From Apostichopus japonicus (lineage: Eukaryota > Echinodermata > Holothuroidea > Aspidochirotida > Stichopodidae), in NCBI RefSeq assembly GCF_037975245.1, contig NC_092568.1, positions 41,591,631 to 41,655,630 on the forward strand: 64,000 bases of DNA, in the 5' to 3' direction. Within the stretch, counting starts at the first letter, position 1. Each line of letters starts with the position of its first letter. The position numbers and the translations under genes were made by a program. Under the pieces are notes generated by a model. The model was not told where the DNA came from, made no database searches, and saw only the letters and a list, made by a program, of their open reading frames with translations. Below are positions 23,377-35,589 of the stretch, piece after piece.

Positions 23377-23759
23377 CTACAAAAGACTGCCACAGAAGAC
23401 AACTACACTATAAAGTAGTCCATATGCTCTGCTATGGATACAACACGGATAAGCCATCTATCCTCTATACAGCAAAGCATATAAACTAGAGAAAGAAGCC
23501 TCAAATCTGATCTATAACGAGAATCGATACTATGGTTGCTCGGAGACGCTGCTTGACAACCACTCATTCTTCGCTACCTGCAGGTTTGCCCGTCCAGCCA
23601 GTATCACCACTCGATGGAGGTTTCGATCCTAGCTTTCATCAATGTAACTGAAGCAATGAGAGCTTGTATTAAGAGAATCCATCTCCGACCAAAAGAGTAC
23701 TTTGATTGATAAATAAGTCACTGATAAAGTCAATGGTACAAAAGATTCCAAAGAGAAAT

Positions 23760-26700
23760 TCAATGCGATGAGAGAGGATGGACCGACCCACTCTGGAGAT
23801 GAGGACTGTCAAGATTCTGTGAGAAACAAAAACAGACAGATATTAAATAGAGACATAGCTGGTAGAAATAAAATTAATCACTGGTTTGATTTAATATGCC
23901 AGATATGTAACACTGGTTAACTCATAACTGTAACAAGAATGTTTCTAATATTGGCCTGGGAGTTATTTTACAATGCTTAGCAGCCACATGTGTGGGAAGA
24001 ATAACTGCTTATAACTGGCACTTTATGTCTGGTGTGATATCCAATTGCATACTTTTAGCTCATTTTGGATTCTCCTACAGTTCAGAAGATCGCAGTTCAG
24101 AAGACCCACCATATTTTAGCTGACCAGAGCTCACACCTACAAACTTTCCAGATGCTAGGTTTCCAAATGCTAACTTTTGTTTCTAATTTCACCACCTTTA
24201 TCCATTCACCCATAGCACTGGTAACTTAATACTTGATGACAATGAGTATATCAACTGCCCCCCTCTTTTTTTCCTCAAAGTCTGAGATCCTTTCACTAAA
24301 TTCTTAGATTTTTTTCAAAAGTTCTTTTAAATGATTCAGATAAAACGAAGATACAGAGGGATACACAATCAAGAGAAGAGACAGGAAGAATGATCATCTC
24401 TCTCTTACTCTGAACAGGTCCAGCACAAATATACACTAGTCAGGGTTCATCCCTACTGTGAAGGATGTCACACCAAGTTACTACAAAAACAGGTTAGACA
24501 TTTTAACCTTTACAATGATAGTTACTCGGGTCAGACATTTTAACCTTTACAATGATAGTTACCCGGTCTAGAAATTTGAGTCTTTACAAGGATAGTAACC
24601 TGGGTCAGACATTTGAAAGTTACCCGGATCAGACATTTGAACCTTTACAAGAATAGTTACTCGGGTCAGACATTTTAATCTTTTCAAGGAAAGTTAACCG
24701 GTCCAGAAATATCTAATCTGCATCTTATCCTTACCTTGATCACATCGAGGAGTTTTTCAACAGAAGGGCGATCGGTGGATGCCTGACTCACATAGATCAT
24801 GCTGTATCGACCAGCACCGTCCAACACAATGTTACCTCCCATCTAAGAAACAAGAGTACAATATGGTTGTAAATCACTAACTAACAAAGCAGCCTCGATA
24901 ACAGACAACGACTATGTGATACCTTACATTGAACAGCAGAGAGAGAGAGCAGGAGAAGATTGCACCTTTCACAGAACCTCATTAAAACCCTCTATTACAG
25001 CAGTTTAGTTACACTACATGGCACTCCTGATAGGAATTATTAATAAACTAACATCTCACTAGTAAAGTAACTTGCAGTTGCATTATTTTTAAGTGGCAGA
25101 CAAGCATTGCATAAGCAATACAATACAAGCATGTATAAACATTTCTGGAGAAAATATACAGGCAAATATTAACTGCTCCTTTTTTTTGAGGGGGGGGGGG
25201 GAGGTGGGGCATCTTACCTGTTCTTTATCATCTTCAAGGTCGGAGAAGTCCTCCGGCAGTCTCTTCTGGGCCAGTGTTTGCTCTGTGTAGTATTTCAAGA
25301 CTCCAGTGTTCCACACACCAGACACAGTCCTACCCATTCCTGCTGCTTTGTAGATCTGTTGAGAATACATATATATAATTGAAAATGAGCTGCTGAAACA
25401 CTGGGATCTTCCAGTCATTCATTGCAACCTAATGTGTTAAGATCTTGAATGGAAAGTTTTAGGCTCCTTACAAGTCTTTCCTAATGTCAAAGACCCTATG
25501 TATTGTAAAATGTGTTTTTAAATACTTTTTAATCTTGGAAGAACAAATATGTTCATAACAAAGTCATGAATAAGGGGTTAATCAACGGTCTAGCGTGCGT
25601 TACTCACAGGATTAATGCACGATCGGGGGATAATGCAAGCGATGCACGAGGGCGGAGCCCGAATGCATCCAGCGATAGCATTAACACCCGGAGTGCATTA
25701 ATCATGTGAGTAACGCACGCTAGACCGTTGATTAACCCCGTACATTCATACACTACCATTTGTGTGGGGGAAAAATCATAAAACAAAACATAACAAAACA
25801 TTTTTGGTTACATATAACCAAAGATTTATTTAAGTCATGCCCCGTAATTTTACCGTGCATTACTCACAGGATTAACCACGGTCAGCTGACCTGAATGGAA
25901 CAATAGGATTTAGGAATCTTTACTAAGTATGAATGAACAACATCTTATTATTGTCTTTGATCACCTATACAGTATCCACATGCACTATGTTATGGTGGTC
26001 AAACTTATTAGTTGCAACTATAATACCAGGGAGCTGATACCCTACCCTCATTTAATGATTATGATCTGTGAGCAGGGAGCTATTACCCCACCCTCTTTGA
26101 AGGGGCATGGAGCTATTACCCTATCTTAATTGTAGGGGCAGGGAGCTGTTACCCTATCCTCACTGAAGTGGCAAGGAGCTTTGACCCCACCATTGTTGAA
26201 AGGGCAGGGAGCTGTAAACCTACTTCACTGTCGTGGCAAGGAGCTATGACCCCATCCTCAGTGAAAGGGCAGGGAGCTGTTACGCTCATTGACGGGGCAG
26301 GGAGCTATTGCCCTATCCTCATTGAAGGGGCAGGGAGCTATTGCCCTACCCTCATTGAATGGGCAGGGAGCTATGACCCCACCCTCATTGAAGGGGCAGG
26401 GAGCTGTTACCCTATCCTCATTGAAAGCTATCAGCATGGATCTCAGACACAGTCCTCATTGAAAATCCATGAGCATGAGAAGGGAGAAGGAAGCTACTTC
26501 TTACCCTCTTTTAGTGATATCAGCAGTGACTACTCTACATTTAATGCTATAGGAAGGAAGCCTTTACCCTACCTTTCATGAACTTATCCTAGGAAGTGGA
26601 ACACATTAGGTGGTCTGTGATGTCATCATGGTATATTAACTTTGGAAGCTTTTTTGATCATCATTGATTTATCATTGAGGATATATAAATATATATGTAG

Positions 26701-29700
26701 ATAGTTTGCTTAGCTGTTAATGTTTTCTGGTCTTGGAATTATTACCAACATGCAATGTTTTATAACGATATGTTATTTCCCTCCATTGATAAATGATTTG
26801 AATGTTATAGGGCAACAACAAACATTGTCAACTCAATCGTCAGGATGACATCAATATCTCAGTTGTTGCCAGATGATTTCTCAAGATATCATTTAATATG
26901 AAATTCATATCTTCATCAATCATTCAAAATCATATCTGCTACAAGTATCTGATACCACTGAGAATGCAGAAACTTTGTGTTAAGCAATGAACTTCAGCCA
27001 CCAGAAGATCCTTTAAAACCTACGATCCATGAGCAGCTAAAACTGATTGCCATACCTGTCTCTCTTGATCGAGGAGCATGTCATAATCAAATCCAGTCTC
27101 CTTCAGCCATCTTTGAGCACCAGCCATCACACCAAATGAAACAATTACAATTTTTGTACCAAGCTTATTGAAGTCTTCTTCATGCTCTCGTATAGCACGG
27201 ATGTGCTCTCGTCACGGAAGTCATGCAAAATGCCTCAACAACACAAGGACCAAGCTTCTACACCCATCCAGATGTGATCCCAATGTGCTTTCCCTGAGAC
27301 AAAACAATTATTATGATATCAGTGAAATTATAAATTATACAATAACATGTTAACATTTTCAAGAGTCTCAGTATTACCAAAGTTGAGATGAAGGGAAGAC
27401 AAATGTCCATAATTCATCTGAGTCTGGGAGTCAGTCCAGAAGAACTAAAAGAACAATTCCCTGATAGAGGGCTAATATAACAAATATTATGTTAATATCC
27501 TGTGTAGACTCTTATCAAGGACACGCTTTTCTGTCAATTCAGCCACTTTGCACACTGAACATGTTAAGATATCTTGGTTGAAATCTGATTCAGGTTTGCT
27601 CAATGTCAGTGATTTGCCTCATTTCAAGATGACCTATGACCTCTTCTATGGTGTTACAGCTATGCCCCTTCATCCAACCAAATGGTTATGTTCTTAGCAC
27701 TAAAACTTGTAAACACTGACTGATACTTACCATATATTTCTATACTACACATCATATGACATTGTAGTCATAAAGAGCGAATGTTGTTTCCAATAAAATC
27801 AACTCACCTTCCTGTCCTGGCATCTGTAAGTTTCACATTCAATGGTCCCAATCTCCTAATCTGTTGCTTTTTAACGTGGCAATAGTCCACTGGACTTTGC
27901 CAAGTCCGGTCACAATCTACCAGAAAGTGGTCCCAGTCATCCTGTGTAAACAAATTAATTCCATCACTGCATCACAACGAAAAAAAGCTGAACACTACGG
28001 CGAATAATGCAGGAGTAAATTGTGTTAAATATAGTTGTAGGACGACATCCCTCAAACCAACAGTTGATTTTCAGTTACGAGTGCAAGATGATTTTACTTA
28101 TATTAAAAGTAATGTTCAAATTATTATTGATTTTTATTGAAGGTGATGAAAATAAGACTATTCCAATCAAAGATTATTTATTGATCAGAAAGTACTGATT
28201 CCATTCCATTCTAACACATTCTTACCCAGATACTTCTGTTATGTATCACAAATAGTAGTTATGGAAGTAGTGGCACTACAGCACACAGAATTGATCCATG
28301 GATGTGTAACGCTACACAGCTAAAGTCTACCTGACAGAGATGGGTCTATATTGCAAAATGACTTAAAACACATTGATAAATCATCAATATCCTCTAGCTA
28401 ATAGCTATACACACTGTGAGACTGCAGATGGAATCAAATAAGAAACCTGATGACTGCACGCCCAAATATACTACGGATTACTGGAGAAGCATTGGAAAAT
28501 CAAATGACCACTCACTGTAGCCTGCACACACTATTAGGAGCTATGAATGGACCAAACCTTAATTATCACTGTACCTCAACTTCACATAGATCACTAAAAC
28601 AGTCTTGGATCTCTTTGCTTGCATAGTACTTCTGAAAAAGCTTTTCATAGGCAGCCCATGTCAGAACTCCAATGCTGTGGAGAAGGAAGATGTTGCCAAC
28701 AGTATCAGTACGTTGGCCACACATTTGTCCCATTTTAAGGAATTAAGTAATTATGCAAAGTTAAGCTTTGTAATCTGATGAATTCCTGATTGATGCTACA
28801 CTAAATCTTTTGTTTGCATTGTGCAATAAAATTTCCCTTTTGGATATCCTGGGAGCAGTACTTTAAAAGTTGTTTTATGATTTTATTTCACTAACATAAC
28901 AAAGTAAATAAATTTCATTAAGAAAGCTCTTCAAAGATTTCCAAATTTAAAATAAAAGATGACACAACATTTTGTGGGATACCAAATTCATGCGATAAAA
29001 ATTAACTACCTCATTAATTATGAGTTGTTAAATAGCTGTAATCGCATCTGAGCTCCTTTATGCAGATGGTGGAACTGTTTCCCATTGTCTGTTAATATGT
29101 CATGGCATGTTCAGAAAGACACAAAGGAACAAACTCAACATGCAGCAAGAATCAATCAATACTAACCTTCTCAGGGCTTTTTCATATGCACCACAAATTT
29201 TGCTCCCCAAAACACAGTCATCTAGAAAATGTTCTGCAGATCCTGAAAAAGAAAGAAACCAAGTCTGTTGGGTGTATGCAATGCATATGATGAGTACAGT
29301 CGTTGTCACTGACATGCAATCTCAATCTCTTTTTTTACTAATATTCAGTCAGAATAATTATTCTTTTTCTATTTCACTAGTTCAAACAATGGGGAATCGG
29401 TCTCCATATAAACCTATCAAACCTAACCCCTTAAACACTGATCAATCCTACCGACTAACAATTCCCGAATGTTTCCTTACTAAAGTATTATATTTAATCA
29501 AGGCTGGTCGGGCGAAATGACCAGGCTGGTCGGGCGAAATGACCAGGCTGGTCGGGCGAAATGACCAGGCTGGTCGGGGGAAATGACCAGGCTGGTCGGG
29601 GGCTATGACCAGGCTGGTCGGGCGAAATGACCAGGCTGGTCGGGCGAAATGACCAGGCTGGTCGGGCGAAATGACCAGGCTGGTCGGGCGAAATGACCAG

Positions 29701-30330
29701 GCTGGTCGGGCGAAATGACCAGGCTGGTCGGGCGAAATGACCAGGCTGGTCGGGCGAAATGACCAGGCTGGTCGGGCGAAATGACCAGGCTGGTCGGGCG
29801 AAATGACCAGGCTGGTTGTGCGAAATGGCAGTTGGGCGAAATGGTTGTTGGTCGAAGTGACCTGTTTCCGTTCTTATGCTGTAGCCTTAGTAGCTCTACT
29901 GTAGGGCCTTAATTAGGCTAGGGCATCGGCTTAAATTGTACTTGTAGGTCATATCTCTCTCTAACAAAAATCGCTGAAATGTGAAAGAAAAGGAATGGCA
30001 AATGCATTAACGTTCATTTCAGTTTATATATTGGCCAAACTTTCGCACATAACTATACTAAAGAACATATAATTATGTTTTATGTGTAGAAAGTCTGTTT
30101 TAAGTAAGTGTACATGTAGCACAGATACAATCGTAAGTTGCATAACGCAAGAAAAGGAAGTAACACTAACACTGAGTAACAATTAAGTTAGTATTAACCA
30201 TACCTCTCGCAGCAGTTTCTCCTTCTCTACACGCCTCTCGTAAACTCTTTGTGAGTGTTTCTGTTACTTCTACCAAGGCAACTTGTTCTTCCGACGCGAT
30301 GCCATTATCTTTCATCACCGTTTTCGCCAT
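23760..30330 (-). CDS. SelL: Selenoprotein L (diselenide UxxU, Prx-like2), copy A
   Basis: Eight coding exons: 30330-30204, 29242-29167, 28674-28575, 27941-27808, 27293-27056, 25355-25218, 24842-24735 and 23816-23760. They total 978 bases, 325 residues, with agreeing phases. The last domain is peroxiredoxin-like2: LVLVLLRHFA, then TGA-LP-TGA, then REHIRAIREHEEDFNKLGTK, KETGFDYDMLL and MGGNIVLDGAGRYSM. The two in-frame TGA codons (27223-27221 and 27214-27212, residues 170 and 173) sit exactly where the CxxC of the PRXL2/SelU relatives lies. Selenoprotein L is known to carry UxxU with a diselenide bond. A SECIS lies in the 3' UTR. The final TGA at 23762-23760 is taken as the stop. Likely a redox enzyme; substrate unknown. 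Copy A looks intact. Confidence 0.9.
24480..24715. repeat. Short degenerate tandem repeat in SelL A intron 7
   Basis: About five imperfect units of GGTCAGACATTTTAACCTTT plus ACAATGATAGTTACTCG, around 38 bases each. Copy B keeps only traces at the matching place (about 40000-40080). Confidence 0.65.
25574..25739. mobile_element. Fold-back MITE in SelL A intron 5/6 region
   Basis: Arms of about 47 bases, GGGGTTAATCAACGGTCTAG onward, are inverted copies with one mismatch around a 72-base centre. It is missing from arm B at the matching place, so it inserted after the duplication. Related sequence (TACTCACAGGATTAACCACGG) lies at about 25862. No clear target duplication. Confidence 0.8.
26030..26460. 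repeat. ~33-bp minisatellite in SelL A intron 5
   Basis: About 12 units of the type TTGAAGGGGCAGGGAGCTAT plus TACCCTACCCTCA. The same array, reverse complemented, is in copy B at 38760-39170, so it is older than the inverted duplication. Confidence 0.92.
29395..29875. mobile_element. 22-bp minisatellite element in SelL A intron 1
   Basis: About 14 units of GGCTGGTCGGGCGAAATGAC plus CA at 29508-29820, ending in the family's terminal GCGAAATGGTTGTTGG and AAGTGACCTG. Arm B has no copy in its intron 1. One unit reads GGGGGCTATGACC instead of GGGCGAAATGACC. Confidence 0.8.
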
Positions 30331-30707
30331 TTTTGGCTAGCTAAACTACCATACTAGGAGAAGTGTGTATGGCAGCCACTACGTCGCTACAATTCAGTGT
30401 TCACTTCAACGTAACGTGGATATGTTTTCTTATCATTTCGTCGGTGTGTGATCTGTGTTGCACAGTATCTTGATGGTATGCTGCCGGATATAAAAAAAAG
30501 CAAGTCACTGTGGTTCGGCAATTTTACGTGGTGTAAGCTGCCGTGACGTATGTACTACGTCTCAATAATGCACGTTTCGTTCAAGGTGAAAAGAAAACTA
30601 TGTAGGCCAAAATCAAATCATCTTTGCTGTTATAAAATAAGTTCTATGCACATTGCTTACATCGTAGACTATTGTATGTACTGCAAAAATGCTAGGTAGG
30701 ACAGGAC

Positions 30708-33008
30708 TTATGGCAAGCCGTTTTAACAGTTACCTCGTGATAGAACTAATTCCACTTAAGTAGAAAACAATTAAGCTTAAGTGAAATTAATTGCATTTTA
30801 CTTAAGTTTAATTGTATTCTACTTAAGTAAAATTACCACTTTCTTTTAAGCTTAAGTTAAATTCAATTTTAATTCAGCTTAATTGTATTCTACTTAAGTA
30901 AAATACAATTCTACTTAAGTAAAATTTGATTTTCACTTAAGCTTAATGAATTTTACTTAATTGTATTTGTATTTTACTTAACAAGAATACAATAAAGCTT
31001 AATTGAAATTGAATTTAACTTATGCTAAATTGTATTCTACCTAAGTAGCATAAAAATGCACTTAAGCTAAATACAATTGTATTTTACTTAAGTAAAATGT
31101 AATATTGTATTTTACTCAAGAAGAATACAATTAAGCTTAAGTGAAATTGAATTTAACTTAAGCTAAATTGTATTCTGCACTTAAGCTAAATACAATTGCA
31201 TTTTACTTAAGTAAAATTTAATTCTACTGAAGTAAAATACAGTTTAGCTTAAGTGGAATTGAAGGATCGGTCGTATGGCAAGCTGTTTCAACATTTACCT
31301 AGTGCGGAAAGTGGTTGGTCTGGGGGCAATGTTTACATGGGTACCATGCCATGGTACCATGCCTTGTGGTACTACTACTACTACAAGTACCAGTGATTGG
31401 TTGTATGTCGTGTTGTAGTCGTTCCCTTGCCCTCAAAAGTGCCCTTCCAACTGCATCAGCAACAGTTTGCAACGATTGATTGACTGGCTGCATTTTCCGA
31501 ATGTCTAACGTTCAGACTCAGAAATAAACATAGCCTTGCTTCATTTGCTAAGGGTAAGTATCGTGTTATGTTCGTACATACACAACGAAAGCTGGATAAG
31601 TATGGCAGTATGAGGAATGGCCTCAAATAGTTACGTAACTATATACGTCTTGAACGTGACTCTATAGGTCTCGCACCACAATTAATTGTTCTATTTACTT
31701 ACACACTAAACTCGTCACTTTCAAGACCTGCCAAAGCATAGATAGAAGTTTTTAACTGGTATATCCTACCCACCACATGATCGCTGAGATCTTGGCCTAT
31801 CATGGCCATTGCAAACTTCCATATCATGACCGTTTAGATTTTGAGCTAGAAGAGGAGCAAGTTTAGCATACTCAGGGGCGTCGGAGGCTATTTTGGATTG
31901 GTACGGCAGATCAGAGTGTGGCCATTTATCATAATTATCGGGGGGACGTTTGGTAGGTCAAACTACTCTACGCGCCACCATGGTTGGCGCGTAGCGTAAT
32001 GGAGAAAATTGCCTCCCAGACTGCAGGAAATGGCACTTCCCGAGCTTGAAAACAAGACCCCTGCCAAGCCAGAGTAGTCACATTTAGCCTACTTGCTTGT
32101 TTCATTTTGGTTCTTTATTTTTTGCCATTTTTTTTCTTAGTCCTACTTTTCTTTTTTTCTTTTCTTTTTTGCGCCGTGAACATTGGTCCGGCGAACCTGC
32201 GTTCGCCGGACCTGCCGTACTGGCTCCGACGCCCCTGATACTGAACCCCCACCCTTCCATCTGCTCGTTCGGAGTAATATCAACATTTAACCAAAGATTT
32301 TCTAAAATGGTTTATATCACATTCGATCCTCCCTATTTTCACATAATCTATGCTCCTTTATATATGACACATGATATATCGATGACAGTAACTGATAACA
32401 TGCATAAGCAAGCTTTACTTTAGGTATTTTGACTTCTTTTCTCTGACAATGTTTAACCTTTTGAGCGGATGAACACTACGGTACTCTTATTGTGGTGCGG
32501 TACCTATAATAGTATACAAAGACGCATTTCGCGGCAAGTACAGTGACGCAATGAGTAGCATACTGATTGACCAGTCACATTTCACTTAAGCGTAATTCTA
32601 TTTCACTTAAGTGAAATAGATTGACCAATTACATTTCACTTAAGCGTAATTCTATTTCACTTAAGTAAAATGCAATTTAGCTGAAGTGAAATTAAAAAGC
32701 CATTTTCGCATTTTACTTAAATAGAATTGAATTTTACTTCAGCAGAATTGTATTTTACTTAAGTAGAATTGAATTTTCCTTAAGCTTGATTCAATTAAGC
32801 TTAAGCTAAATTCAATTTTACTTAAGTAAAATATGATATAGACAAAAACCGTTTGAAGTTAAGTAAGTGGAATACAAATAAGCTTAAGTAAAATGCAATT
32901 CTACTTAAGTGAAATTAATTTCACTTACGCTTAATTGTATTCTACTTAAGTGGAATTAATTCTACCTAAGTAGAATAGCGAGGTAAGCGTTAAAACGGCT
33001 TGCCATAG
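30708..33008. mobile_element. Inverted-repeat element built of CTTAAG arrays
   Basis: Starts TATGGCAAGCCGTTTTAAC and ends with the reverse complement GTTAAAACGGCTTGCCATA at about 32990-33008. Just inside both ends lie AT-rich arrays (30745-31260 and 32580-32975) of words like TTTTACTTAAGTAAAATT. A second start-like copy lies at 31268 (TATGGCAAGCTGTTTCAAC) and another end at about 34335, so several copies may be joined or nested. A 365 bp MITE is inserted at 31873. Confidence 0.6.
31873..32237. mobile_element. 365-bp MITE, 5-bp TSD ATACT
   Basis: Ends CAGGGGCGTCGGAGGC and GCTCCGACGCCCCTG are inverted copies, flanked by ATACT at 31868-31872 and 32238-32242. It contains the hairpin motif GCGCCACCATGGTTGGCGCG at 31973-31992. 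Same family as 11106-12981 and 14558-15892. Confidence 0.88.
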
Positions 33009-33601
33009 GGACTACATGTAAGTATAAGACTGGAGGGCTTGACGGTATATGATCTGCTTCTCGTCAGGTTTTCCTCATTATAGGAAGGCTGTATACTAAA
33101 CTTTAACCGAGATTTCTCTGAATTAAGTTAACTTTGATTCAATGATTGACACATTTAGTTTTAATATTTAATACTCAATGAAAACAACATCTCCATTGTG
33201 GTTAATATATATATATATTTCTCTATAGAGATTTGAAATACATGCGTACACCTACAGACACGTAGCCTACTATATGTATTTGTAAACTGTTTAATGTTAT
33301 TAACTATATACAACACCGTATTTATAGTGACTGTGAAGGGACACGTGCCTCCTTAAGTTTTTCGAACGGCTTAAATTTCATAAAACACACAAGTAAAGTC
33401 GTAAACACAAATGTAGTTAAAATAATGGTAATGATAGCACCATTTTGCATCTAAGCCCGCTTACCGAAACATCTCAAAGGGAGGGGACACCACTCCCATT
33501 AGAACTTTCCCCAGAAAGTGTGTCAAGCAAATTTTGTGCCTCCCCTCCCCTCGCCCTCACTTAAAAATCAACAGAAGGTAAGCCTACGTGATGCTATGAA
33601 A

Positions 33602-33815
33602 GGAAGCAGGTCACTTCGCCCAACAACCATTTCACTCAACTGTCATTTCGCCCAACCTTACCATTTCGCCCAACCAGCCTGGTCATTTCGCCCAACCAGC
33701 CTGGTCATTTCGCCCAACCTTGATTAAATATGATATTTCAAAAGGAAGCAGGTCACTTCGCCCAACAACCATTTCGCCCAACTGCCATTTCGCCCAACCT
33801 TACCATTTCGCTATG
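33602..33815. mobile_element. Partial copies of the 22-bp minisatellite element
   Basis: Two joined left ends, each starting GGAAGCAGGTCACTTCGCCC (33602 and 33743), with two to three internal units reading ACCAGCCTGGTCATTTCGCC. It is the inverse orientation of the 29.5 kb copy. Confidence 0.8.
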
Positions 33816-34139
33816 AAAAGCTATACTCATATAGCTCATTCACACCACAAAGGCTATACGCCCTGGCTAGACCCTGTATCTGTATAAAGCAGAACCTTTC
33901 AGTGGATGACTACTAAAAGAGGGCGCAACCAAGTATACTTAATTCTGGGTAAGGGCTTCATACACCTCCCCCTGAGAATAAAGTCAAGGGGGATAATCCC
34001 CGGCACCCCCTCCCCCACTGGCAGACAGAATATTACACACACAAATTATAGTGTACAGTAAAAACATAATACATATAAAACATGTTCGTGAGGAACAACC
34101 TAAACAGTCGAAAATACTTCAACATTGTTTAAGACGGTT

Positions 34140-34344
34140 GCAAACTATAGGACGATTAAGCGTAAGCTAAATTGAATTTTATAAAATACGATATTTGACA
34201 AAAACCGATTGAACTTAAGCTAATATGAATTCCGCTTAAGTGGAATACAAATAAGCTTAAGTAAAATACAATTCTACTTAAGTGCAATTAATTTCACTTG
34301 AGTAGAATAGCGAGGTAAAACTTTAAAAGTTAAAACGGCTTGCC
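34140..34344. repeat. CTTAAG-type AT-rich array, end of element
   Basis: Contains AAGCTTAAGTAAAATACAAT-like words and ends in GTTAAAACGGCTTGCCATA at about 34338-34356, matching the end of the 30708-33008 element. No matching start was found nearby. Confidence 0.6.
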
Positions 34345-34670
34345 ATACGGGCATTATTGATACGTAATACATACATCACAGCAGCTTACAACCACTGATC
34401 TGTAGAGATCAGTGCTTACAACACGTGAAATTGCCGAACCACAGTGACTTGCACTTTGTTATATCCGGCATCATCTATCGTTCACAATATTTACCATATG
34501 TGCAATGCAGATCACACACATAGAAAACATATCCAAGTTGAAGTAAACACTAAGCTGCAGCGACGTATTTAGCTGCCATGCACACTTCCCATTGTTTGGT
34601 AGTTTAGCTCGTCAAAAATGGCGAAAACGGTGAGGAAAGATAATGGTATCGCGTCGGAAGAACAAGCTGC

Positions 34671-35589
34671 GGAGTAATTATAGAATACAGGGCCACTCGA
34701 TGATACTATCTGAGCATCCGGATGCGCGGATGCTCACTCTCACCCCAGTACGTATGTGAGTAAAAAATGTCAAAGTCCCAGTTCTTTCTTTTTGAGTGGA
34801 TGCGCGGATGCGTGGATGCGGAGTCAAAAATTTCCTAAATCTTTTGCTAGTACTTCTGTGGTGGAATTTTAGAGGGCGTCACACATGTACGGATGCCTTT
34901 TAAGAACGACACACTATTGATGTGGAATATCTTCGTACATTCGGAACTTTCAGTATTGGAAATACGTGATGGTATATGTCGAAACTTTTCCGAAAATTAT
35001 TTAAGTCAATTCCTAGTACTCCCGGGGTGGATGCGCGGATGCGTGGATGCGGAGTCAAAATGAAATACGTGATAAAATGAAAAATTTCCTAAATCTTTTG
35101 CTAGTACTTCTGTGGTGGAATTTTAGAGGGCGTCACACATGTACGGATGCCTTTTAAGAACGACACACTATTGATGTGGAATATCTTCGTACATTCGGAA
35201 CTTTCAGTATTGGAAATACGTGATGGTATATGTCGAAACTTTTCCGAAAATTATTTAAGTCAATTCCTAGTACTCCCGGGGTGGATGCGCGGATGCGTGG
35301 ATGCGGAGTCAAAATGAAATACGTGATAAAATGAAATACGTGATGGAAATTAGAGGGAGTCAAAATGAAATACGTAATGGTATATGGGGAAACTTTCGAA
35401 AATTATTTAAGTCCATTCCTAGTACTCCCGGGTGGATGCGCGGATGCGCGGATGCGGAGTCAAAATGAAATACGTGATGGAATTTTAGAGGGCGACATAC
35501 GTGTACGGACATGTACAGACACACCGCGCATCCGCGCATCCGGATGCTGGGAAGAGTTAATGAATGGCCCTGTATTCTATAATTGTACC
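34671..35589. mobile_element. 919-bp element in SelL B exon 1, 8-bp TSD CAAGCTGC
   Basis: Ends share AATTATAGAATACAGGGCCA and its reverse complement, flanked by CAAGCTGC at 34663-34670 and 35590-35597. Copy A exon 1 gives the empty site (AACAAGTTGCCTTGG). The inside holds two direct copies of a ~245 bp block (34800-35036 and 35030-35285) and many GGATGCGCGGATGC words. The 8 bp duplication suits hAT. No transposase. Confidence 0.88.

Larger units (their letters stand above)
20932..30585. repeat. Left arm (A) of a large inverted duplication
   Basis: Reverse complement of 34345-43690. The outer end matches at AGATATTCAAACTTTATATA (20932 on) against its reverse complement near 43669-43690. The inner end matches through the gene promoter (AATTGCCGAACCACAGTGAC on the other arm at 34428). 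The alignment holds through all eight exons and most introns of the selenoprotein gene. Arms differ by substitutions (by my count 14 of 138 in exon 6, 3 of 108 in exon 7) and by private insertions. Confidence 0.92.
30586..34344. other. Spacer between the inverted arms
   Basis: About 3.8 kb holding AT-rich CTTAAG arrays, a 5-bp-TSD MITE and a 22-bp-minisatellite element. The two SelL promoters face each other across it. A 64-codon open frame at 31299-31493 (minus) has no recognised domain and I do not call it a gene. Confidence 0.6.

Noticed and set aside
27212-27223. Two in-frame TGA codons as proof that SelL copy A is a pseudogene
   Set aside because: Both fall exactly on the redox motif positions, both are kept in copy B, the rest of the frame is open, and a SECIS is present. 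Selenocysteine is the better reading.
31299-31493. 64-codon open frame between the inverted arms
   Set aside because: No recognised motif and it lies inside or beside an inverted-repeat element; not enough to call a gene.
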